A DNA stretch of 64,000 nucleotides. It comes from JBBQZU01 sp038207425. Lineage in GTDB: Bacteria > Bacteroidota > Bacteroidia > Flavobacteriales_D > Cryomorphaceae. A program made the position numbers and the translations under genes. This document shows positions 1 to 8,779 of the stretch, one piece after another. The stretch is from contig JBBQZU010000015.1 of assembly GCA_038207425.1 (NCBI GenBank), positions 31,146-95,145 of the forward strand. Direction: 5' to 3'. The first letter of the stretch is position 1. Every line of letters starts with the position of its first letter. The notes under the pieces are model-generated. The model searched no databases and was not told the DNA's origin. It was given only the letters and a program-made list of their open reading frames with translations.

Positions 1-1
1 C

Positions 2-1711
2 GATGAGGCCAATCAGCCCATGAGCGACTATACAGGTAGGTATACTTTAATTTATAATGGCGAGCTGTATAACTACCGCGATCTTCGAGGCCCACTTTCA
101 CCTTACCCGTTTCGCACGCAAAGCGATACCGAAGTACTGCTGGCGGGCCTTATAAAGTATGGAGTGAACTTCCTGAAGGATTGTCATGGCATGTTTGCCT
201 TTGCTTTTTGGGATGAACAGGAACACCACCTGCTCCTTGGCCGCGACCGAATGGGCATCAAGCCGCTTTACTACGCCCGCAAGGGGAGCAATTTGATTTT
301 CTCGAGTGAAATCAGAGCAATAATCGAAAGCGGACTCATACCGGCGCAGCTTAATGGATCAACACTTCCTGAATATCTCCGATATCAGACCGTGCATGGA
401 TCAAACACCATTATAGAAGGTATTTACAGCCTGCCTGCAGGAACCTGCATGGATATCACGGATTCTGATGAGTTGCTTCACACATGGTGGCACCCAACCC
501 GCAATTATAATCATGAGGTGGCACTGATGTCTCTATCTGATACAAAAGACCTTATAAAACTCCGGTTTGAGCAGGCGGTAAAGCGCCGCCTTGTTGCCGA
601 TGTTCCTTTCGGGGCATTTCTTTCAGGTGGCATTGACTCAAGCGCTGTGGTAGGTGTTGCATCTAAATTTGTAAGCAAGCCTTTGCGCACGTTCACTGTT
701 ACATTTCACGAAAGTCAATATAGCGAAGCGATACACGCTGCCGAAGTAGCCCGGATATTTGGCACCAGCCACACAGAAATAAAGCTCTCACCATCTGAAC
801 TGCTCAAGGACTTACCTGCTGCGCTTTCGGCTATGGACCACCCGGGTGGCGATGGAATCAACACATATATTGTATCAAAGGCAGCCAAGGATGCCGGCAT
901 TACGATGGTGCTCTCGGGCTTAGGCGGCGATGAGTTATTCGCAGGTTATCCCATTTTCACACAAGTGAGCGAATTGCAGAATAAGCAATGGCTGCTTAGT
1001 TTCCCAAAATTCAGTCGAGCACTAATGGGCTGGGCTGCCAAAATTAATCGGCCCGGAGTGGCTTCTGAAAAGACTGCTTCAGTGCTCGAACAGGATTATT
1101 TCGATACGGAGTATGCCTTTCAGTTTAGCCGCGAAGTAATGTCTGAAAAATCTATCAGGCAAATGCTCCAAAACCCCGGGCGGGCAAATCAGGTGTTTAA
1201 CCTTGTGCACGAAGCGGTAGGGTATGGTAATCCCGGTTTTGCTCTGCCTTTACTAAGCAGGGTTTCCGTAGCCGAAATGAGCACTTATCTGCAGAGTGTT
1301 TTGCTCCGCGATGCCGATCAGATGGGTATGGCAAATGCCCTCGAAATCCGGGTACCATTTCTCGACCACGAGCTGGTGGAAACGGTGCTCGGAGTACCCG
1401 ACCTGCTCAAATATCCGCACACCCCGAAAAAACTGCTCACCGACTCCCTTGCGGAACTGCTGCCCGAATCAATTATCCACCGTCCTAAAATGGGCTTTAC
1501 ATTTCCCTGGGATGGCTGGATGCGCAACGAAATGCGCCACTGGTGCGGCGACCATATGCTGGCGCTCAGCCGCAGGTCGCCCTTTCATGCTGCGGCAGTG
1601 CAGCGCCGTTGGGATCGGTTTTTAAAGAATGACCCATCCGTATCATGGTCGCGTATTTGGTATCTCTGTGTTCTCGAAAACTGGCTTTCGCAAAATGGGG
1701 TCAACACATAA
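2..1711 (+). CDS. asnB: Asparagine synthase-like glutamine amidotransferase, 5' end outside window
   Basis: Family of glutamine-hydrolysing asparagine synthases: the N-terminal class II amidotransferase domain releases ammonia from glutamine, and the C-terminal domain adenylates a carboxylate and amidates it. The frame is open from base 2, upstream of the first ATG at 20, so the gene is cut by the window edge and the MCGI start with its catalytic Cys is missing. Visible motifs are YNGELYNY and GRDRMGIKPLYY (amidotransferase), the PP-loop SGGIDSSAV (about residue 202 counted from base 20), GLGGDELFAGY, and RVPFLDHE. The end overlaps the next glycosyltransferase by 17 bp. In a run of sugar transferases the likely substrate is a surface sugar or peptide rather than free aspartate; that is inference. 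Family call is secure, substrate is not. Confidence 0.9.
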   Translation, partial: DEANQPMSDYTGRYTLIYNGELYNYRDLRGPLSPYPFRTQSDTEVLLAGLIKYGVNFLKDCHGMFAFAFWDEQEHHLLLGRDRMGIKPLYYARKGSNLIFSSEIRAIIESGLIPAQLNGSTLPEYLRYQTVHGSNTIIEGIYSLPAGTCMDITDSDELLHTWWHPTRNYNHEVALMSLSDTKDLIKLRFEQAVKRRLVADVPFGAFLSGGIDSSAVVGVASKFVSKPLRTFTVTFHESQYSEAIHAAEVARIFGTSHTEIKLSPSELLKDLPAALSAMDHPGGDGINTYIVSKAAKDAGITMVLSGLGGDELFAGYPIFTQVSELQNKQWLLSFPKFSRALMGWAAKINRPGVASEKTASVLEQDYFDTEYAFQFSREVMSEKSIRQMLQNPGRANQVFNLVHEAVGYGNPGFALPLLSRVSVAEMSTYLQSVLLRDADQMGMANALEIRVPFLDHELVETVLGVPDLLKYPHTPKKLLTDSLAELLPESIIHRPKMGFTFPWDGWMRNEMRHWCGDHMLALSRRSPFHAAAVQRRWDRFLKNDPSVSWSRIWYLCVLENWLSQNGVNT

Positions 1712-2843
1712 GCCAACGGTACTGGTATTTACAGATTGGTACATCCCCGGCTACAAAGCCGGTGGACCCATAAGCAGCATTGCAAATATGGTAGCTGCAC
1801 TCGGCTTATTGATCCATTTTAAAATAGTGTGCTCTGACCGCGACTACCTCGATACCAAACCTTATCATGATGTGGAGCCTTTTGCCTGGCAGAAGGTGGG
1901 CCTGGCTGAAGTACTTTATTTGCCACTTGGCAAGGTAAAACTCCGAGATATCAGAAGCATTATTGACCGCACAGCTTTCGACAAAGTTTATATAAACGGA
2001 ATGTTCAGTAAGGTGTACTCCATTTTTCCGCTTATTGCCACCCGCATGCTGAAGCAGCCAGTAATCGTTGCACCGCGCGGTATGCTTGCTCCGGGGGCTT
2101 TGAGTATTAAAAAACGGAAGAAAAGCAGTTTTCTCCGACTCTTCAAAACGCTGAAACTGTATAAAGGCACTACTTTTCATTCCACACATGAGCATGAATC
2201 AGCGCATATAAAAAGCAAAATTTCTAAGAAGTCCAGGATTGTTACGTTGCCTAATTTTCCGCGGCAGCCAAAAAGAAAAAGTGGCACAATACAAAAATCA
2301 ACCGGCCAATTGAATATGATTATGATAGCCCGTATAGCTCCGGAAAAGAATATTTTGTTTGCACTCCAGGTGCTTACCTTATTGCCTAAATCAGCATGGG
2401 TTTCGTTAATGATTATAGGGCCTGTGTATGATGAAGATTACTTCGTCCGCTGCCGTGAAATAGAGGCAAGCCTTCCGGCAAATGTGCATGTCGTTTGGGG
2501 CGGCTCGAAGACCTATGCTCAAATTGATGATGCTCTTGATGAATCTCATTTGTTTTTTCTGCCCACTTTGGGTGAAAATTACGGGCACTCTATTGCGGAA
2601 GCGATGCTCAGCGGAGTTCCGGTGCTGATTACCGATACCACCCCTTGGCGCAATCTGAAATCAAGGGGGCTTGGCGCTGACCTTGCGCTTGATAATCATC
2701 AGGCGTTTGCCGATTTCATCACGGCAGTGGCATCAATGAATCAAAGTGACTACGCTGATGCATTTGGCAAAGTAGCTGCATCGGCAAGTGAGCTCATTCA
2801 CTTACCTTTGACCATCGAAGGGTATAAATTACTTTTTGAATGA
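1695..2843 (+). CDS. Glycosyltransferase family 4
   Basis: GT-B fold retaining glycosyltransferase that moves a sugar from a nucleotide donor to a lipid-linked or growing glycan at the inner membrane face. The ATG at 1695 (MGSTHKPTVLVFTDW) is preferred over the one at 1629 because the family begins with a beta-strand such as VLVFTDWYIPG followed by the glycine-rich GGPISS loop. The donor site is recognisable in the C-terminal half: RIAPEKNI, and LPTLGENYGHSIAEAMLSG with the spaced glutamates typical of GT4. Stop and start overlap in ATGA with the following acetyltransferase, and the start overlaps the amidotransferase, so the four genes are one translation-coupled unit. Sugar specificity cannot be read from the sequence. 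Confidence 0.85.
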   Translation: MGSTHKPTVLVFTDWYIPGYKAGGPISSIANMVAALGLLIHFKIVCSDRDYLDTKPYHDVEPFAWQKVGLAEVLYLPLGKVKLRDIRSIIDRTAFDKVYINGMFSKVYSIFPLIATRMLKQPVIVAPRGMLAPGALSIKKRKKSSFLRLFKTLKLYKGTTFHSTHEHESAHIKSKISKKSRIVTLPNFPRQPKRKSGTIQKSTGQLNMIMIARIAPEKNILFALQVLTLLPKSAWVSLMIIGPVYDEDYFVRCREIEASLPANVHVVWGGSKTYAQIDDALDESHLFFLPTLGENYGHSIAEAMLSGVPVLITDTTPWRNLKSRGLGADLALDNHQAFADFITAVASMNQSDYADAFGKVAASASELIHLPLTIEGYKLLFE

Positions 2844-3388
2844 AGGAAACCGACCTCTCATCCTATAAGAAAGATCATTATAAACCGGGTTCAATCATCA
2901 TCCGGATGATGTGGTTTTTAGTCGGTTGGTTTTTTTTTCAGACGGGGATTGTGCCGTTTTCACAAATGAAGGTTTTGCTGCTTCGCTTATTTGGCGCCAA
3001 GGTAGGCGATAGGGTGGTGATTAAACCTTCTGTTCAGATCAAATATCCTTGGCTGCTGCACATTGGCGATCATGTGTGGATTGGGGAAGGGGTATGGATA
3101 GACAATCTGGCTTTGGTGCATATTGAAAGTAATGTATGCATTTCGCAGGGAGCCATGCTACTCACGGGAAATCACAACTACAAGCTTGGTACATTCGATC
3201 TCATCACCGAAGGCATTACCTTACACCGCGGAGCCTGGATAGGTGCAAAGGCGGTAGTAACTCCCGGTACAATTGTTCATTCGCATGCCATACTCACAGT
3301 AGGTTCTGTAGGCAGCGGGATACTCACTGAATACACCATCTATCAGGGAAATCCTGCAGTTGCTGTGCGCAAAAGAGTCATGCAATGA
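2840..3388 (+). CDS. WcaF-like O-acetyltransferase (left-handed beta-helix)
   Basis: Hexapeptide-repeat acyltransferase of the kind that O-acetylates exopolysaccharide sugars (WcaF in colanic acid synthesis). The N-terminus carries a hydrophobic stretch (MMWFLVGWFFFQTG). The core has hexapeptide rungs such as IGDHVWIGEGVWID and HRGAWIGAKAVVTPG, and the loop GNHNY supplies the conserved catalytic His region of this family. Length (182 residues) fits WcaF. It is joined by ATGA overlaps to genes on both sides. Donor is presumably acetyl-CoA; acceptor unknown. Confidence 0.85.
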   Translation: MKETDLSSYKKDHYKPGSIIIRMMWFLVGWFFFQTGIVPFSQMKVLLLRLFGAKVGDRVVIKPSVQIKYPWLLHIGDHVWIGEGVWIDNLALVHIESNVCISQGAMLLTGNHNYKLGTFDLITEGITLHRGAWIGAKAVVTPGTIVHSHAILTVGSVGSGILTEYTIYQGNPAVAVRKRVMQ

Positions 3389-4134
3389 AGGTGAGTATTG
3401 TTACTATATCGCTCAATTCAGCAAATACTATTGAAGATACTATTCAGTCAGTGCTTGCACAGAATTATTCTGACATGGAGTATATCATCGTCGACGGAGC
3501 TTCAACTGATGGCACTCTGGATATTATTGCGAAATATAAGCACGGTATAAGCAGAATTATTTCAGAACCTGACAAAGGTATTTACAATGCCATGAACAAG
3601 GGCCTTGGTCTCGTTTCGGGCAATGTGGTAGGTATACTGAATAGCGATGATACGTATGCCCACCCTGAAGTGGTAAGTCGAATAGTAGAGATGCTTAATG
3701 ATACTGCGGCTGATGCATGCTACGCTGACCTTCAATACGTGCGCCGCGACAAACCTGAGCAGGTGGTTCGACACTGGAAGGCAGGCAGCTACCGCCGCGA
3801 TGCATTCTTTCAAGGGTGGATGCCTCCGCACCCCACATTTTTTGCAAAAGCTGAGCTCTACCAAAAATATGGTGGCTTTAATGAGTTATTTAAAATAAGT
3901 GCTGACTACGAGCTCATGCTCCGCTTGCTATACAGGCACAAAGCTACAGCGGCCTATCTCCCGGAAGTAGTTGTAAAAATGAAAACCGGTGGAATGAGCA
4001 ATGCAACGATGCGCAACCGCTTAGCGGCAAATCTTGAAGACCGCCTTGCATGGAAAGTAAATGGCTTGAAACCGGGAATACTGACCTTCCAGCTAAAACC
4101 ATTCAGAAAGTTGGGGCAATTTTTAAAGCGTTAG
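3385..4134 (+). CDS. Glycosyltransferase family 2
   Basis: GT-A fold inverting glycosyltransferase of the WcaA type. The start MKVSIVTISLNSANTIEDTI is the canonical first strand and helix, followed by EYIIVDGASTDGT and the metal-binding LNSDDTY (DxD-like). A conserved AFFQGWMPPHPTFFAK segment and DYELMLRL follow. It is the last gene of the plus-strand polysaccharide run; its TAG stop shares four bases (TTAG) with the TAA stop of the convergent DUF6089 gene. It probably adds one sugar of a repeat unit; specificity unknown. Confidence 0.87.
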   Translation: MKVSIVTISLNSANTIEDTIQSVLAQNYSDMEYIIVDGASTDGTLDIIAKYKHGISRIISEPDKGIYNAMNKGLGLVSGNVVGILNSDDTYAHPEVVSRIVEMLNDTAADACYADLQYVRRDKPEQVVRHWKAGSYRRDAFFQGWMPPHPTFFAKAELYQKYGGFNELFKISADYELMLRLLYRHKATAAYLPEVVVKMKTGGMSNATMRNRLAANLEDRLAWKVNGLKPGILTFQLKPFRKLGQFLKR

Positions 4135-5096
4135 AACTTCGCTCTGGTTTTGCGTCGCTGGCGGTTCCTCTTTTTCATGAAGGAGTAGCGGCTTTTGCTA
4201 AAGGAACTTTTTCCACGCAGCGTGTAGCTGTAAGAGAGCTGCGTAAATAGATAACCGTCATTGTTTGTGGCATCACCGCGTTTCTGGTCTACATCAAAGC
4301 TACCTTCATTTGGCTCAGCCACGCCTTGCTCCAATGCAAGTCTTTGTGCTTCGAGAAGTGCATCAGGAGTAGTGCGGTTCGATAGTTCCCGGGCAAGGTC
4401 ATTGTTTGTAAATGACATTGCGCTTGGGTCGGCATAGGTGGTACTTACATCGTCTAGATAATCAGTGAATGTAAAGCGGTATCCAAGTTCCCAGCCTATG
4501 CGGTGGGTTTTGTTTAAGGTAAAGTACAGTCCCAACCCGGCAGGGGCTACAAATTGCCACAAGCTGTAATTTACTCCTTCGGTTTGTAGCGGTTGTAACT
4601 CCACCAATTGCCCGTCAAATTCTTCGAGATTACCATAATACCTGCTTCTGGGATTGTGCTTTATAACCCCGGCGCCTACAAATCCATAAATTCTGAAATC
4701 CGGATTGTAGTACCCTCTGCCACTCGCATCATTGTCATACCACAAAGTTACTTCACCTCTTCCTGAAATTTCAAGAATATTATTTCTAAAACTTAAATTT
4801 CGCGCTACCCTGGCCGGGTTTTGAGAGTTAAAATCATTGGCGCGAATCCTGCCATAGTTGATTCCAATGTTTGCCGCAAACACCGGTGAAAATCTGTATC
4901 TGGCAAAACCACCAAAAGTATACTGCGTGCGGTTAAGCTTCATGTCGTATACAAAATCGCGGCGTGTTTCTGCTCCCCCGCCAATCTCTCCTAAATAGTT
5001 TGAAACTCCGAGATTTACTCCGAAATCCCACCGGTATTGTCCGAAGGCTGTAAATGCGAATATTGAAAATAAATAGGGGAGGCAACGCTTGAGCAT
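4131..5096 (-). CDS. DUF6089 outer-membrane beta-barrel protein (PorG-like)
   Basis: Predicted outer-membrane protein. The ATG at 5096 is chosen because it gives a short signal peptide (MLKRCLPYLFSIFAFTAFGQ); the longer frame to 5174 adds residues without signal character. The mature start (YRWDFGVNLGVSNYLGEIGG) followed by alternating aromatic strands (FGGFARYRFSPVFAANIGINYG, WELGYRFTFTDYLDD) is the DUF6089 pattern. That family includes PorG of the type IX secretion machinery, but many members have no assigned role. The C-terminus is very basic (KKRNRQRRKTRAKF). About 321 residues. A TATATTTG element lies just upstream. Confidence 0.75.
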   Translation of the reverse strand: MLKRCLPYLFSIFAFTAFGQYRWDFGVNLGVSNYLGEIGGGAETRRDFVYDMKLNRTQYTFGGFARYRFSPVFAANIGINYGRIRANDFNSQNPARVARNLSFRNNILEISGRGEVTLWYDNDASGRGYYNPDFRIYGFVGAGVIKHNPRSRYYGNLEEFDGQLVELQPLQTEGVNYSLWQFVAPAGLGLYFTLNKTHRIGWELGYRFTFTDYLDDVSTTYADPSAMSFTNNDLARELSNRTTPDALLEAQRLALEQGVAEPNEGSFDVDQKRGDATNNDGYLFTQLSYSYTLRGKSSFSKSRYSFMKKRNRQRRKTRAKF

Positions 5097-5101
5097 AGAC
5101 G

Positions 5102-5109
5102 CAAATATA
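5102..5109 (-). promoter_or_regulatory. Possible -7 promoter element of the DUF6089 gene
   Basis: On the minus strand this reads TATATTTG, an exact match to the Bacteroidota -7 consensus TAnnTTTG. No clear -33 TTG is at the right distance. It sits only six bases before the ATG at 5096, so it would make an almost leaderless transcript. Confidence 0.4.
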
Positions 5110-5225
5110 GAAAGATATAGATAATCAGATTTAGGTTGCATTTGAATTGAAATATACGTTGAGCAGATACACATGTTCAGGTAAGGGCATTTTTTTCTTT
5201 CTTCGCACTGTTATAAATGTGCTGA

Positions 5226-6173
5226 ATGACCAACCGGGTTAATAGCCTCCTGAATATTGAGTATCCTGTAATACAAGCAGGTATGGTTTGGTGCAGCGGA
5301 TGGGAGCTCGCATCGGCTTCGGCAAATGCCGGTATTCTGGGTATCATTGGTTCCGGATCCATGTATCCTGCAGTGCTACAGGAGCATATTATAAAGTGCA
5401 AAGCCGCTACCAACAAACCTTTTGGAGTGAATATTCCGCTTATGTATCCATCTGTTGATGAGCATTTAGCGCATATCGTAGACCTTGGTGTAAAAGTAGT
5501 TATTACATCTGCTGGCAATCCAGCCTTACATACAACACAACTAAAAGATTCCGGTATCACAGTGATGCATGTAGTAAGCAGTGCAAAATTTGCCGAAAAG
5601 GCAGAGAAAGCCGGCGTTGATGCAATCATTTGTGAAGGGTTTGAAGCTGGAGGCCACAATGGCCGCGAAGAAACTACCACCATGTGCCTTGTTCCACTTG
5701 TGCGCAAGGCTACAAGCCTGCCGGTTATAGCAGCGGGAGGCATAGGAAGCGGAGCTGCAATGGCTGCAGCTTTCGCTCTGGGTGCAGAAGGGGTGCAAAT
5801 AGGTTCACTTTTCGTTACGTCGACCGAAAGCTCAGCACACGAAAATTTTAAGAATGCTGTAATGATGACCGGCGAAGGTGATACTTCGCTTACCTTAAAA
5901 GAACTTGCACCGGTAAGATTAATCAAAAACGGTTTTTACCGAAAGGTTATGGAAGCATATAAATCAGGTGCATCAACAGATGAACTCAAGATGCTACTCG
6001 GTCGCGGCCGCGCCAAGAAGGGTATGTTTGAAGGTGACCTTGATGATGGCGAACTCGAAATAGGCCAAGTGTCAGCATCTATAGAAAGTATAGCCCCTGT
6101 GGCAACTATTGTGAAGCGCCTTATTGATGAATATGAAGAGGCCCGCAAAAGCCTGATGAAACTAAAAAATTGA
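5226..6173 (+). CDS. Nitronate monooxygenase / FabK-like flavoprotein
   Basis: FMN-dependent TIM-barrel enzyme of the 2-nitropropane dioxygenase family, which oxidises alkyl nitronates; the close relative FabK is an enoyl-ACP reductase. Seen: the N-terminal IEYPVIQAGMVWCS strand, NIPLMYP, VITSAGNP, the family signature EAGGHNGREE near residue 140, and the phosphate-binding PVIAAGGIGSGAAMAAAFALGA with GVQIGSLF. Length 315 residues is normal for both families. The C-terminal region (LKELAPVRLIKNGF) resembles annotated nitronate monooxygenases. It stands alone, seven bases before the M16 peptidase gene, so co-transcription is likely. Substrate is unproven. Confidence 0.82.
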   Translation: MTNRVNSLLNIEYPVIQAGMVWCSGWELASASANAGILGIIGSGSMYPAVLQEHIIKCKAATNKPFGVNIPLMYPSVDEHLAHIVDLGVKVVITSAGNPALHTTQLKDSGITVMHVVSSAKFAEKAEKAGVDAIICEGFEAGGHNGREETTTMCLVPLVRKATSLPVIAAGGIGSGAAMAAAFALGAEGVQIGSLFVTSTESSAHENFKNAVMMTGEGDTSLTLKELAPVRLIKNGFYRKVMEAYKSGASTDELKMLLGRGRAKKGMFEGDLDDGELEIGQVSASIESIAPVATIVKRLIDEYEEARKSLMKLKN

Positions 6174-6179
6174 AATTGA

Positions 6180-7424
6180 ATGATTGAATATAAAAAGTAC
6201 ACCCTCGATAATGGTCTCAGGCTGCTTGTTCACCGCGATGAGTCCACACCAATAGTTTCTGTAAATACGCTTTATGATGTAGGCGCAAGGGATGAATACC
6301 CGGCACAAACCGGATTTGCACATCTTTTCGAGCACCTTATGTTTGGCGGAAGCATCAATATACCCAGCTTTGACACGCCCTTGCAAAAAGCCGGTGGGCA
6401 CAATAATGCCTTTACCAACAACGACATTACAAATTACTACGATACCCTTCCGGTCAATAATCTTGAAACAGCCTTTTGGCTCGAGAGCGACCGTATGCTC
6501 AGCCTTGCTTTCACACCACAAAGCCTCGAAGTGCAGCGCAAGGTGGTGATCGAAGAGTTCACCCAGCGGTACCTCAATCAGCCCTATGGGGACTTATGGC
6601 TGAAAATGCGCCCATTGGCGTACAAGGTCCATCCTTACAAATGGGCTACCATCGGAGAGCGAATTGAGCATATAGCCGATGCTCAACTCGATGATGTAAA
6701 GGCCTTCTTCAGCAAGCACTACCACCCTGCCAACGCCATACTGAGCGTAGCAGGAAACGTAGAACCCGAAAGGGTCAGAGAATTGGCAGAGCAATGGTAT
6801 GGAAGTATACCCGGTAAGGTGGTAGTAGCACGAAATTTACCATATGAACCCACACAAAACAGCCCGCGTTTTCTTGAAATTGAAAGCGATGTGCCTCAAG
6901 ATGCTATCCACATGGCCTGGCATATGCCCGGAAGGCTGCATCCAGACTATTACGCCTGCGATCTTGCTACTGATGTGCTTTCGCAGGGGCACTCGTCAAG
7001 GCTCTATAAGGCTTTGGTGCGCGATAGGCAGTTGTTCACTTCCGTGAATGCATATATCATGGGCAGCATTGATCCCGGGCTTATCGTAATATCGGGTATG
7101 ATAGCTCCTGGAGTAAGTCATGATGCTGCCCGCGACTCCATTTACGACGTACTTGAAGGCGTAAAAATAAATCGGCCCGAAGGAGCGGAACTTGAGAAGG
7201 TGAAAAATAAATTTGAAGCGCATCATGTACTCGGAGAAACCAACGCGCTTTCACGCGCCATGAGTCTGGGCTATTTTGAATTGCTTGGTGATGCCAATGG
7301 CGTGAATACCGCCCTTGACCATTACCGCAGCGTATCGGGTATTGCCATATCAAAAGTAGTAAGTGATCTGCTTTCGCCTAATAAAGTCAATGAAATGCGT
7401 TACATTAAAAAAACACCGAAATGA
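6180..7424 (+). CDS. M16 family zinc peptidase, catalytic subunit
   Basis: Insulinase-type metallopeptidase. It has the inverted zinc motif HxxEH as HLFEH (residues 48-52) in FAHLFEHLMFGG, and the distal ligand region VVIEEFTQRYLNQPYG. There is no signal peptide, so it is probably cytoplasmic or exported by an unusual route. About 414 residues corresponds to one half (two lobes) of the classic fold. Its stop overlaps the next gene by ATGA; that gene encodes a second M16 protein lacking the zinc motif, so the two probably form an alpha/beta heterodimer as in mitochondrial processing peptidase and other bacterial M16B pairs. Confidence 0.9.
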   Translation: MIEYKKYTLDNGLRLLVHRDESTPIVSVNTLYDVGARDEYPAQTGFAHLFEHLMFGGSINIPSFDTPLQKAGGHNNAFTNNDITNYYDTLPVNNLETAFWLESDRMLSLAFTPQSLEVQRKVVIEEFTQRYLNQPYGDLWLKMRPLAYKVHPYKWATIGERIEHIADAQLDDVKAFFSKHYHPANAILSVAGNVEPERVRELAEQWYGSIPGKVVVARNLPYEPTQNSPRFLEIESDVPQDAIHMAWHMPGRLHPDYYACDLATDVLSQGHSSRLYKALVRDRQLFTSVNAYIMGSIDPGLIVISGMIAPGVSHDAARDSIYDVLEGVKINRPEGAELEKVKNKFEAHHVLGETNALSRAMSLGYFELLGDANGVNTALDHYRSVSGIAISKVVSDLLSPNKVNEMRYIKKTPK

Positions 7425-8710
7425 GCAATATCCCTAACAGGAAGCAAGCCCCGGCGGTAGCCACTCCGGGCAACTTGCCCCATTTGCTGAGAACCCCATT
7501 GAAAATTGATGGTTTCATGCCATGTTACGCAATTGAAGGCGGGGCACAGGATGTGGTGAGCATTGAAGTGGTATTTCCTGCCGGTACGAGATATGAAGAA
7601 AAACCACTTCAGGCTGCCTCCTGCCTACACCTCATCAAGGAAGGCACAGAATCTTTTTCAGCAGAAGAGATTTCAGGCGTAATTGATTTCTTCGGAGCAC
7701 AGCTATCTACAGAAGTTAGCAAGGATCATGCATCGATTTCACTGATTGTAATGAACAAGTATCTCGGTCAATTGCTGCCTGTTTTCAGCGAAATATGTTG
7801 TAAGCCGGTATTCCATGAAAGCGAGTTAATGCTTTATGCAAAAAAATCACGAAGTGCCCTGGAAGTAAACCTGCAAAAGGTTGAATTTATATGTCGCTTG
7901 GCATTCAGCAAACTGCTTTTCGGAAATCATCCTTACCGTGACGATTTTTCACCAGATGATTACGATAAGCTGAAAGTAACCGACATAGCCGGGTTTTTTG
8001 AGAAAAACTACAACATTGAGAATGCCTTTTGCATTATATCCGGAATGGAAACCAACCGGGCTGCCGCTATGGTGTCATCAGCTTTCGCTAAAAACAAAAT
8101 AGAAAAGGCCGGAACATCTGGCGCTGCCAATGCCACTGGGTGGAGCTATTCGCGTGGCGAAGTATTCGTGCCTAAAGAAGGTGCATTGCAGTCGGCCATT
8201 AGAATGGGTATGGCAGCACCCGCTCGAACCAGTGAAGACTACCCAGCGTTCTATTTGATTCATACGGCTTTGGGTGGTTACTTCGGTTCGAGATTAATGC
8301 AGAATATCCGCGAAGAGAAGGGATTTACCTACGGCATCGGGTCATCAATAAATATTCTTGAGCATGGCGCTTATTTTGTCATTACCACCCAAGTAGGCGC
8401 GCAGCATACCTTGGCAACCATTGCTGAAATCGAAAAGGAAATTTACCGGCTTCGCAATGAACCAATTCTGGTTGATGAATTTGAGCTGATACAAAACTAT
8501 GTAGCCGGTACCCTGTTGCAAAGCATGGATGGACCCTTTGAGCTTAGCGGTAAACTCAAGTCAATGATTGTTAATAATCTTCCTGAAGGATATTATCCCA
8601 AATTTTTAGAAGCTATCTTTGCAGCTACACCTGTTCAGGTACAAATAATTGCGAGAAAATATTTTGAACCAAAACAAATGTCACTTTCTGTGGCAGGTTG
8701 TTATGAATGA
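7421..8710 (+). CDS. M16 family protein, non-catalytic partner
   Basis: Second half of the M16 pair. In place of HxxEH it has HLIKEGT (around residue 70), so it cannot bind zinc in the usual way. It keeps the C-lobe arginine/tyrosine element IREEKGFTYGIGSSIN, which in M16B partners helps bind the substrate. Length about 429 residues. Translational coupling with the catalytic gene (ATGA) supports a stoichiometric complex. Role in peptide turnover is inferred. Confidence 0.87.
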   Translation: MSNIPNRKQAPAVATPGNLPHLLRTPLKIDGFMPCYAIEGGAQDVVSIEVVFPAGTRYEEKPLQAASCLHLIKEGTESFSAEEISGVIDFFGAQLSTEVSKDHASISLIVMNKYLGQLLPVFSEICCKPVFHESELMLYAKKSRSALEVNLQKVEFICRLAFSKLLFGNHPYRDDFSPDDYDKLKVTDIAGFFEKNYNIENAFCIISGMETNRAAAMVSSAFAKNKIEKAGTSGAANATGWSYSRGEVFVPKEGALQSAIRMGMAAPARTSEDYPAFYLIHTALGGYFGSRLMQNIREEKGFTYGIGSSINILEHGAYFVITTQVGAQHTLATIAEIEKEIYRLRNEPILVDEFELIQNYVAGTLLQSMDGPFELSGKLKSMIVNNLPEGYYPKFLEAIFAATPVQVQIIARKYFEPKQMSLSVAGCYE

Positions 8711-8779
8711 AACGCAACATTTTCTTAATCTGAGCGTCAAAATAAAGCAAAACTATAATCGTTCTTTTGACGATTGCCT

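Noticed and set aside
5177..5926. 249-codon minus-strand frame over the nitronate monooxygenase gene
   Set aside because: Antisense shadow of a gene with clear family signatures; Ser/Pro/Ala-rich text with no motif.
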